From Aphrocallistes beatrix (taxonomy: Eukaryota > Porifera > Hexactinellida > Sceptrulophora > Aphrocallistidae), in the NCBI GenBank assembly GCA_963281255.1, contig OY725498.1, positions 310,001-374,000 of the forward strand: DNA of 64,000 nt. The letters are read 5' to 3'. Positions within the stretch are counted from its first letter, which is position 1, and every line of letters begins with the position of its first letter. A program made the position numbers and the translations under genes. The notes beneath the pieces are model-generated. The model was not told the origin of the DNA and did not search any database. It was given only the letters and a program-made list of their open reading frames with translations. Below, piece by piece: positions 53,480-62,396 of the stretch.

Positions 53480-54016
53480 ACGGGGCTTTTGAAGCTTTTT
53501 GGTAGAGAACAAAAAAATCAGCATTGTTTTGGAACAAAATATTTCAAAATTCGATCCCTACGCCGTAAACTTTATTTGAAACATAAATGAGTATCACTGA
53601 ATGGAACTGTTCAAACGTACCTAACGTTATAACGAATGCTCACACAAGTATCTGCTGAACTCGCAACTACGTACATACAAGTCTAATTAATAATACGCCC
53701 ATCATAATAAATTCACCTCACTCCGACAAAGAAAAATGTCTCCTCTATGTTGCAATAATGCACAGTCTACAACCATCACATATATAAATAAAGAAACATA
53801 ACAGTTGCTTTCAGTGGAGTACGTAAGCACTGTACAAAATCGGAAATAATTTGATCTGATAAATTAGAAATAATTTGATCTGTTGGAAGCATTTATACCC
53901 AGTTTATAGTATAGAAAATTCCTATCAAGGTATCACGTCACTATGGGAGCAGTGATCAATAAGCTATCTAGCTACATGTATATATAGCGTTTATTCTTGA
54001 ACTTCAAATAAAAATA
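53480..54016. other. 5' flank of receptor B, duplicated upstream of receptor D
   Basis: TACGCCGTAAACTTTATTTG, CCTAACGTTATAACGAATGC and CAAGGTATCACGTCACTATG recur at 61780-62290. It includes a TATATATA at 53979-53986. Confidence 0.7.
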
Positions 54017-54018
54017 TA

Positions 54019-55325
54019 CGAGGGTCAGTCCAAAAGTTTTGTCGTATACCAGTTCTACTCAGCGTACAGTCTAATAATTTATAGACTATATTCTTGGTTA
54101 TGTTTGATGACTCGACTGTGAATTTGAGCTCTATATTAGGCTTATTTCTTGACTTATGCTATTTTATCCATAAGCGCCTATACAGATTTTATAATTACTC
54201 AATGGAGCTAGAAAGAAGGGATTTTAGAGCCATGATGTTCTATGACTTTATGCGCAAGTTATCAGTGGAGCAGAGTCACAATAATTTACTGGAAGCTTTC
54301 CAAGACCAAGCTCCATCTAAGCGCACGGTGGAGCGTTGGTTTCTAGAATTCAAGAGGGATAGAACGTCATTACAAGATGAACCTAGGTCTGGGCGGCCTT
54401 CAACCGCCGTCACTCCAGAGAATATTGCCACTGTGGAGTCGTTGATCAAAGAGGATAGCCGCATTACCTATGAGCAGTTTGCTGAGACCCTAGACATCGG
54501 AAAAGCAGCCATTAACACTATCCTACATGATCATCTCGGTGTCAGTAAGCTTGCGGCCCGTTGGATCCCTCATTATCTCACAGAATTGAAGATGGAGGCA
54601 AGGGTAGAGTGGTGCAAGTTTATGCTCAAGAAATTCAACGGAGGAGGGTCCAAACGTGTTTATGATATCCTAACATGTGATGAGACATGGATTTATCAGT
54701 ACGATCCGGAAACAAAGCGGCAATCTTCAATATGGGTATTTCCTGGAGAAGATCCCCCTGTAAAAGTTCGCCGGGCTCGAAGCGTCGGGAAGAAGATGGT
54801 GGCCGCATTTTTCTGTAAGACGGGCCCAGTAGCCATAGTTCCTCTCGAGGATCGTCGTACAGTCAATGCTGATTGGTACATCGACAATTGTCTCCCCAAA
54901 GCCTTCGAAGCTTGGAGTTCTCGTCGCCCTAAGACCGGCATCCGAGGCCTACTCCTTCATAACGATAATGCATCGGCACACACTGCAGCCAAAACACTGG
55001 ACTTCCTGGCTGAATATTCGGTCCAGTTGGTATCGCATCCCCCCTACAGTCCAGATTTGGCCCCATGCGACTTTTTCCTATTCCCAACTATCAAAGAAAA
55101 GATCCGCGGAATCAGGTTTGGCAGTCCCGAAGAGGCCCGACTGGCGTTCGAAGAGGCCCTCTGGACCCTGCCAGAGGAAAAATAGTATAACTGCTTCGAT
55201 AATTGGTTTCATCGTATGCAACTTTGCATAGAATGTAGTGGTAAATACTTTGAGAAGCTGTGAAAATTTGATTACTATTGGTTAATTATTTTTTGTGTAC
55301 GACAAAACTTTTGGACTGACCCTCG
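54019..55325 (+). mobile_element. mariner transposon (~1.3 kb), nearly intact
   Basis: The inverted ends CGAGGGTCAGTCCAAAAGTT and AACTTTTGGACTGACCCTCG (about 28 bp) are flanked by TA (54017-54018, 55326-55327). Length and ends are typical of mariner. It is inserted between the TATA box and ATG of receptor B. The paralogous site near receptor D (62340-62375) is empty. Confidence 0.95.
54202..55185 (+). CDS. mariner transposase (D34D), C-terminus cut by an in-frame stop
   Basis: The start chosen is the ATG at 54202 (MELERRDFRAMMFYDFMRKL), where mariner transposases normally begin; the frame is open further back to 54094. The N-terminal half has the paired helix-turn-helix (TVERWFLEFKRDRTSLQDEP, DEPRSGRPSTA). 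WIPHYL corresponds to the family's WVPHEL. Catalytic residues are all present: TCDETW, LLLHNDNASAH, and YSPDLAPCDFF, with 34 residues between the second and third Asp. A TAG at 55183-55185 stops the frame at LPEEK. The next in-frame codons still encode a mariner-like end (NWFHRMQLCIECSGKYFEKL), so one nonsense change removed about 30 residues. Confidence 0.93.
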   Translation: MELERRDFRAMMFYDFMRKLSVEQSHNNLLEAFQDQAPSKRTVERWFLEFKRDRTSLQDEPRSGRPSTAVTPENIATVESLIKEDSRITYEQFAETLDIGKAAINTILHDHLGVSKLAARWIPHYLTELKMEARVEWCKFMLKKFNGGGSKRVYDILTCDETWIYQYDPETKRQSSIWVFPGEDPPVKVRRARSVGKKMVAAFFCKTGPVAIVPLEDRRTVNADWYIDNCLPKAFEAWSSRRPKTGIRGLLLHNDNASAHTAAKTLDFLAEYSVQLVSHPPYSPDLAPCDFFLFPTIKEKIRGIRFGSPEEARLAFEEALWTLPEEK

Positions 55326-55361
55326 TATTATTTGCAATATCTTAAGTGCCATACTGAATTG

Positions 55362-56858
55362 ATGGATAGAAAAGCATTCCAATACATTTTGTATTCAATC
55401 GTGATTGTTCTATTTTTAGACCATTCAGAATGTTGCTACAATGATAACCATGTGTCTTGTCTTACGTCACTAACAAGTCCTGACATGTTCTATTTCTGAA
55501 TATAACTCTATTAAAATTAGTAACGCACTTAAAATATGCACTTTTGGAAAAGGTTATCAGGAGGTACGTGTGAATTTAAACTACATGAAGGTTCAATTGA
55601 ATTGCCCTTGGACATAAGTGATAATGTTACTTTCATTAGCATTCGCAATGGTGGAAGCTCTCCATTATATATATCGATTCTTCCTGTGAAAAAACATTCC
55701 AATCTAACCACTCTATCCCTATACAAGACAAACTTGAACATCAGTTCTAATGATTCTTTACTGACCAATAATCTTCCGAACTTGGAAGATATTTCTTTCT
55801 TACAAGTTTATTTCGTTGAGATGCTGGATGACTTTCTTACTGGAATTAAATCGCTTTCTCGTATTGGATGGTTAGGCAGTTCACTGGTGAACATTTCTGA
55901 AAATGCATTCGAGGGTCTCACTTCTCTCTCTCACATCGACTTATCATATAATTCCATTTCCTATCTACCCAGCATTGCATTCCAAAACCTTCCTTCTCTG
56001 AGGATTCTTGATGCTCAAGGAAATCCATTGAATTGTAGTACATGTGGTTTACAGTGGATGTCCATGGTAGATTCATTCAATATCAGTATTGATGGTGAAT
56101 GTGCTGATAGTAATACTCGAGTTGATTCTGTTTCCAGTCATTCCCATTGTAACAATACTGAGTCATATCAGTGCTTCAATAAGTCCATTGAGTGTGAGAA
56201 TACGTGTATCAACACACCACTGAGTTACATCTGTACTCCTAGTAGTTACACTGTATGTGATGAAGGATTCGGATTGTCACTGAGAGAGACGGAACAAACG
56301 TGTTACGACATAGATGAGTGTCTCCATGATTTAACTCTGTGTCAAGGAATGAAGTGTAGGAATACTCTAGGCTCTTACGAGTGCTACTGTGAAAAGGGAT
56401 TCTATTTTGGGGCCAGTGGCAACACAGTTGGGTCTTATGAATGCGTACCCGATGATTTCCAGTTTACTAATGCTGATCCTACTTTATCTAGTCTGACAAT
56501 AATATTTATTGTTGTGTCTTGTTTTGAGGCTATTTTGTTAGTTTTTTGTTGTATTTTTACTATTGTTACATGTTGCTACTTCAAGAAATATACACAAACA
56601 CCCTCCAAGGCAGTACTGAGTCCAACAGCCGAGGATGGACAGTATACTGGAGTGAGCACATTGAAAAGCAGTAATGAACAAGGTGAGCATAATCATATTG
56701 ATGATCAAGTGGTTTACAGTTTTGTCAAGGAGGATAGTAACCAACAGAAACAACCGGAAAGAAAACTCTCATTGCTAGAAAAGCCGAATTACGGCCAATT
56801 CAAGGATTTATTAGAATTGTGTGTGTGTGTTAGTTTTAGCACTATACTTGTAGATTGA
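55362..56858 (+). pseudogene. receptor B: LRR-EGF-TM receptor, disrupted
   Basis: The ATG at 55362 opens a signal peptide (MDRKAFQYILYSIVIVLFLD) that ends at a TGA at 55497 after small deletions. A further one-base loss near 55580 restores the frame, so the frame from 55536 encodes LRRs, the LRR C-cap, EGF repeats, TM and tail but no signal peptide. In the EGF region an insertion (CTPSSYTVCDEG) and an in-frame deletion fusing two EGF repeats (GFYFGASGNTVGSYEC) are seen. The tail has GEHNHIDDQVVYSFVKEDSN, the closest match to the tail of the minus-strand death-fold protein. The promoter is also interrupted by the mariner. Confidence 0.75.
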
Positions 56859-57269
56859 TAGTGACTATGTAGATATTCCATTATAAGTTAGCTTACTTCA
56901 ATTGTATACTCTTTCTCTAGCAGTTATTTTTGTATATTTGATGAACTGTATATTGCATGCATGATAATAGAATGTAATTATTGTAACATTGTTTTAAGTA
57001 TTTTCCCTACCATTAGTTATAATCAGGGTTTCATACAGAGGGTGATGGGGGGTGTACTTGCCCCCTGCTCATTCAAGTGCCCCCTTAGAATTAAAATGAA
57101 TAGATGTGATTTAGTACCTTCCTCCCTTAAACAGTTAGATATCCCAAATTGCCCCCTCTTGCATGCAAATCCTGTATGAAACACTGATAATGATAAGATG
57201 TTGAGACTGATTTGGTTCCATTCTTGGAATATAGTTGTTTCTTTCAACTTTTAAGTTGTACGATTAAAT

Positions 57270-57625
57270 TAATGTTGCTATTCTGATAGTTATGTGTCTT
57301 TTGTTGTATTATGTACATTGATGCTAGCACATTGAATGTCATAGAAACTAAAAGGATTAATAAACAACTCGGCCAGTACGTGCATCTTCATGATGAGAAT
57401 ACTCAAACTAGTTATACAGCATCAAGAAGAGTATTTCGAGAAATTGCAGCATTGATATTGATTATATGACTAGTTTTTGGGAAAGTATACTATGATAACG
57501 ACACTTATTGAACGCCCGTAGTAATATTACTTAACTGAACTGAAACTGAAGTCATAGATACAGATAACATCAAGGCAAATGAGGCGATCAGACTGCTAGT
57601 AGAGAAAGGAGTTGTATAGCCACAT
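57270..57625 (+). pseudogene. chimeric remnant: receptor start, receptor tail and death-fold piece
   Basis: 57270-57315 resembles the receptor's early ectodomain DNA (AATGTTGCTATTCTGATAGT). 57316-57460 is tail-like (ACATTGATGCTAGCACATTG, AACAAACTCGG-type). 57535-57625 matches the second death-fold block (ATAGATACAGATAACATC, GACTGCTAGTAGAGAAAGGA) and then hits TAG. Large deletions separate the pieces. Confidence 0.7.
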
Positions 57626-58049
57626 AGCATATTAGAAAGTTTAAGCCATAAATAGTTTCATCATCAAGTAATGAAGAGAACCAGACTAAAGCAGGAATTT
57701 CGCGAAACAGAAAGGATACATCCGTGTAATAAGATTTGCTCGATCATAAGTCCATAACTAATAGCATTTGTAGCTGTTTTGATGGAAGTATGTTTCAACA
57801 AGAACACTGTGTGATGCTTTTACTCTTAAACTCAATGATTTGATTATACTATACGTGTATACCGTTTAATAATTGATAAACTTGAAAAATATTAAGTTTA
57901 AATCTGTTGGTCTCGTTATACTTAACACTTGATTACTTTCCAACTATATCTATGTATATAGTGTCGTAGCGTGTTTCTAAAGGGATACATATTTTAGTAG
58001 AATTAGTGATTAATAAAGTGGTGCAGCTATAAAATAAAATGCAGCGGAC

Positions 58050-58115
58050 ATGGACATCTGCACTTGTAAACATATCTGAAATGTGTTTGAAGGTCTTCAA
58101 CAGAAAAGATCAAAA
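58050..58115 (+). pseudogene. receptor LRR remnant
   Basis: CTTGTAAACATATCTGAAAT followed by TTTGAAGGTCTTCAA resembles the conserved NISENAFEGL region. It is about 65 bp long and does not continue. Confidence 0.45.
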
Positions 58116-58316
58116 CTTTCAATCTTCCTTGATGTGGTATAAGAATCGGCTGATAAGTCACTTTTAACTTTTTCAGAAAGGACACCTGATATTCGATTAC
58201 TCAATATTTACTGCTTATAAAGTACTGATATGTGTATTGTGTATATTTTATGAAACTCTACTCTACATTTCTAACTATTTTCTCTCTCAAGTTTGGTGTT
58301 AATATTTCAATATTCG

Positions 58317-60074
58317 ATGGGTAAGAAAGTCTTTCAATACATTTTGTATTCAATCGTGATAATTCTATTATTCGAGCATTCAGAATGTTGCTATAATGAT
58401 AACAATGTGACTTGTTCAATATATCAAAATTCAACAAATCAAAATTCTTATTTAGTATGTTATATTTACAAATATAACTCTACCATAATTAGTAATGCAT
58501 TGAAGAATTGTACTTTGGTGAAAGAAATTCAAGAGATATACGTGGCTTTTCTTAATCCTGAACCGCCAATTGAATTTCCTCTAGAACTAGGTGTTAGTGT
58601 CACTTTTCTACACATTGGTAGCTATGCCAGTTCCCAAATAAATATAGTGATTTTACCCGTGAAGAAGTATTCCAATCTTACTGTTCTCTTTTTCTTCAGA
58701 ATAAACTTGAACTCCAGCGCCAATGATTTACTGTTCAATAATTTCCCGAACCTAAAAGGTATGGTTATCCATTCTGAGGGTTCCATCGAGACACTGGGTA
58801 ACATTCTTACTGGAGTTAAGTCGCTATCTGATTTCATCTGGTACGGTGGTTTACTTCAAAACATATCTGAGAATGCATTCGAGGGTCTCACTTCTCTCTC
58901 TTACATCGATTTGAGTTATAATTCCATTTCCTATCTACCCAGCATTGCATTCCAAAACCTTCCTTCTCTGAGGATTCTTGATGTTCAAGGAAACCCATTG
59001 AATTGTAGTACATGTGGTTTACAGTGGATGTCCATTGTAGATTCATTCAATATCAGTATTGATGGTGAATGTGCTGATAGTAATACTCGAGTTGATTCCG
59101 TTTCCAGTCATTCCCATTGTCACAGTACTGAGTCGTATCAGTGCTTCAATAAGTCCATTGAGTGTGAGTATAAGTGCATCAACACACCACTGAGTTACAT
59201 CTGTACGTGTGATGAAGGATATGGATTGTCACTGAAAGAGACGGAACAAGCATGTTATGACATAGATGAGTGTCTCCATGACGTAACTCTGTGTCAGGGA
59301 ATGAAGTGTAGGAATACTCTAGGCTCTTACGAGTGTTACTGTGAAGAGGGATTTTACGTTGAAGATGATTCCTGTTTGGATGTTGATGAGTGTGTAGGTG
59401 GTAATGGTGGATGTGAACATCAATGTGTTAATAATGATGGCAGTTATGATTGTGTTTGTGCTGAAGGTTTTGGATTAACTGTGAGAGAAAACAAGAGATC
59501 GTGCGCTGATATTGATGAGTGTGTAGAGAATGTTACTCTGTGTCAGGGAATGAAGTGTAGGAATACTCTAGGCTCTTACGAGTGCTACTGTGAAGAAGGA
59601 TTCTATGTTGAAGCTAATTCATGTTTGGATGTTGATGAGTGTTCTTCTAATCCTTGCGAGTATGGATGTAGCAACACAGTTGGATCATATGAATGTTTAT
59701 CTCAGTTTACTAATGCTGCTCCTGCCTTATCTAATCTTGCAATATTGTTTATTGCTGTTTCTTGTTTTTTAATTCTTTTGTTAATTTTATGCTCAATTTG
59801 TTTATTTATTACATGTTGTTGTTACTTTAAGAAATATAAACAAACATCACCTAAGGCAGTACAGAGTCCTATAGCAGATCAGAGTGAGTACATTGATGCT
59901 AGCACATTGAATGTCATAGGAACTAAAATGAGCAACAAACAGCAGGGCGAGTATGTGTATCTTGATGATGAGGATACTCCCAATACTCTAGATCAGGTGA
60001 GGTACCCATCTGATCTGAATGAATCTTCACAGAAGCAATATCCTCATTACGTTAACCTCAAGGACCTTAATTGA
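58317..60074 (+). CDS. receptor C: intact LRR-EGF single-pass receptor
   Basis: 585 residues, intronless. The start is the ATG at 58317, matching the paralogues (MGKKVFQYILYSIVIILLFE). Layout: signal peptide 1-23; a cysteine-containing cap (CCYNDNNVTCS); leucine-rich region to about 235 with a clear LRR (AFEGLTSLSYIDLSYNSISY, IAFQNLPSLRILDVQGNPLN) and LRR C-cap (CSTCGLQW); five EGF-like repeats at about 265-465, several calcium-binding type (DIDECLHDVTLC, DVDECVGGNGGC, DIDECVENVTLC, DVDECSSNPC); TM helix about 470-498 (FLILLLILCSICLFITCCC); 85-residue tail with SEYIDAS, GEYVYLDD, VRYPSDL and HYVNLKDLN. Many N-glycosylation sites. Likely a cell-surface receptor signalling through tyrosine phosphorylation; the ligand is unknown. 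A TTATAAAG at 58215 may be its TATA box. Confidence 0.9.
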   Translation: MGKKVFQYILYSIVIILLFEHSECCYNDNNVTCSIYQNSTNQNSYLVCYIYKYNSTIISNALKNCTLVKEIQEIYVAFLNPEPPIEFPLELGVSVTFLHIGSYASSQINIVILPVKKYSNLTVLFFFRINLNSSANDLLFNNFPNLKGMVIHSEGSIETLGNILTGVKSLSDFIWYGGLLQNISENAFEGLTSLSYIDLSYNSISYLPSIAFQNLPSLRILDVQGNPLNCSTCGLQWMSIVDSFNISIDGECADSNTRVDSVSSHSHCHSTESYQCFNKSIECEYKCINTPLSYICTCDEGYGLSLKETEQACYDIDECLHDVTLCQGMKCRNTLGSYECYCEEGFYVEDDSCLDVDECVGGNGGCEHQCVNNDGSYDCVCAEGFGLTVRENKRSCADIDECVENVTLCQGMKCRNTLGSYECYCEEGFYVEANSCLDVDECSSNPCEYGCSNTVGSYECLSQFTNAAPALSNLAILFIAVSCFLILLLILCSICLFITCCCYFKKYKQTSPKAVQSPIADQSEYIDASTLNVIGTKMSNKQQGEYVYLDDEDTPNTLDQVRYPSDLNESSQKQYPHYVNLKDLN

Positions 60075-60236
60075 TCAAATGGAATATCAGTTTATGTGTG
60101 TTGTATTAATTACTAATTTTACTAGTTTCACTTGAGTGCTCTATTACTGACTAGATGTTAGTTTGCTTACCATCCTTAAGTTTTAGTTGTGTCTTATACT
60201 CTAGCTAGGACATTAGGTGTTAACTGTTGTGTTATA

Positions 60237-60715
60237 CACTAAGCGGACAAAAGTATTTCAACACTTGATACTTTCCCATACAAATAATATTAAATCGGAT
60301 TTTTTTATGAAAGGTAATAAGTTCAAATTCTAAGAGATACTAAAAATCTGATTTCAGATTCGAAATCTACACATTCGAATTAGTCATAGTTGAACATAAC
60401 TAATAAATTACTCAACTCAATGAACAATCTTATCAGCCTGAGCCACCATAGATAATTCATTGCCATCATGTACAGTGGTCAAAATGGGTGTATGTGGCAT
60501 AAGGTCGCACTGATTGATAGTTACAAAAAGTTATGAATGAATGATTAATTAGAAAAATTAACCTGTGACTAATTTGAATGCGTATTATTCGAATCTGGAA
60601 TCCGATTAGCTGTATCCCATACCGTTGAGAAGTAACCCTCTTCATGAATAGACCCTTTTTAGTATTATTTGTATGGGAAAGAATCGAGTGTTGAAATACT
60701 TTTGTCCGCTTAGTG
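60237..60715. mobile_element. Tc1-like MITE with ~55-bp terminal repeats
   Basis: CACTAAGCGGACAAAAGTAT at the left and ATACTTTTGTCCGCTTAGTG at the right begin inverted repeats that stay matched for about 55 bp, flanked by TA. It is 479 bp without a transposase and lies in the 3' flank of receptor C; it is absent from the flank of receptor A. Confidence 0.9.
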
Positions 60716-60892
60716 TATGTATAATAATGAAATATACTTGTATTAAAGCTCCTAATACTTTCAATGACCAAAGTGGTTTGCAGAGGTGGAGAATTTGTAT
60801 ACCATATTTGAACAAAATGTCTTCATGTTAATATTTAAACTATTTTTGGTAGTTAGGCACTCAAACGGGGCTTTGAACCGTTTTGGTACAAA

Positions 60893-61327
60893 ACTAGTCG
60901 ACATACTGATAGTGCAAGTCCATTAAGAAGCTTGACCAGTAGGGTATTTGCATAATATACATCCTTAATTGCGTTGTAAACAATTTTCTCCATGTCAACA
61001 AATCAGATTTCAAGTTTAGAGAGTCATTGTATTTCAATTATATGCATTGAGTCACGTATAATCCCTATTAGTCAATAAAATAAGCAACTGCAATGTTAAA
61101 TCTTCGGATTCTGATTGGCTATACATTTTGACACATTTTGTGAAAAAATTTCAGAATTTGAACCCAGTTTCAAATCTCTACTATAGAAGGAATATATGGT
61201 ACAAATTTAGAACAATTTAGTCCAATAGATTTTCCAGCAGCGAGCAAAAGGGCGGGCGGACGGACGGAGGTACAATCGACGCCGATCATGGCATAAATCA
61301 TCTCCTATACTATGAACTGCATTAAAA
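60893..61327. repeat. GTGCAGCTCC repeat family, inverted copy
   Basis: Begins GTCGACATACTGATAGTGCA and ends ATCTCCTATACTATGAACTGC, the reverse of the other copies. With the next copy it forms a head-to-head pair. Confidence 0.65.
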
Positions 61328-61364
61328 ATTTCAAAAAGAATTATTCACACAGAAGTTCATTACG

Positions 61365-61770
61365 ATTTCAGTGTTGCTCCTAGAATAGGAGATTCCTTGT
61401 GTCCTGATCGGCGTTGAACGTACCTACGTAGGTCAATGGGCCCATCTACTCGCTCCTGAAAATTCTATTGGGCTAAATTGTGTCAAAATTGTACCATTAA
61501 TTCCCTACATAGTAGAGATTTGAACCTGGGTCCCAAATGTTAGCCAAACAAAATCCAGGGATTTAACATTACAGTTGGTTTTGATTTTATTGACTAATAG
61601 GGATTAGGTCTAACTCAATGGATATAGATGAATCACAATGACCCCACAAACTTGAAATCTGATTGATTGACATAGAGAAATTGTTTAAAACGCAATTAAG
61701 AATGTATATTATGCAAATGCCCAATGAATCACTTAATGGAGCTGTACTATCAGTCTGTCGACTGACAATT
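61365..61770. repeat. GTGCAGCTCC repeat family, copy 4
   Basis: Starts AGTGTTGCTCCTAGAATAGG and ends TCAGTCTGTCGACTGACAAT. Absent from the matching spacer between receptors A and B. Confidence 0.7.
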
Positions 61771-61779
61771 TTAAATTTC

Positions 61780-62321
61780 GATCGCTACGCCGTAAACTTT
61801 ATCTGAAACATAAGCGAGTATCACAGGATGGAACTGTACAAACATGCCTAACGTTATAACGAATGCTTACACAAGTATCTGCTGAACTCATAACTACGTA
61901 CAGACTAGTCATTAATAATACGCCTCCTCCAACGTAATAAATTGGGGGCGTATGTATTCAATTTATTGTGTTGGAGGAGGCGTATTATTAATGACTATCA
62001 TAATAAATTGAATATATACGTCCCCATGGTAATAAATTGAATATATACTTCCCCATCATAATAAACTCACCTGCCCACTCCAACAAATAAAATGTTCTCG
62101 TGTTGAAATGTATAGCTATTACAAATCATCAAATATATTAATGAAGGAATATAAAGTTACTTTCAGTGTAGTTTGTAATCAACTGAAAGGATAAATTAGA
62201 AAGAATTTGATCTGATATGAGAATAAGAGGTATTTATACCCAGTTTCTAATATAGAAAACTCCTACCAAGGTATCACGTCACTATGAGAGTAATGATCAC
62301 TACGCTATGTCTAGCTACATG
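61780..62321. other. 5' flank of receptor D (duplicate of 53560-53975)
   Basis: It matches the receptor B flank and also contains a local inverted duplication at 61912-62010 (TATTAATAATACGCCTCC against GGAGGCGTATTATTAATG). No gene is present. Confidence 0.65.
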
Positions 62322-62329
62322 TATATATA
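62322..62329 (+). promoter_or_regulatory. TATA box of receptor D
   Basis: TATATATA lies 75 bp before the ATG. The same spacing would hold for receptor B without the mariner. Confidence 0.5.
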
Positions 62330-62396
62330 GTGTATATTTTTTAACTTCAAATAAAATAAATATTATTTACAATCTCTTAAGTGCCATACTGAATTG

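Noticed and set aside
60466-60771. 101-codon frame considered as a Tc1 transposase remnant
   Set aside because: No helix-turn-helix or catalytic Asp pattern could be recognised; the element is a MITE.
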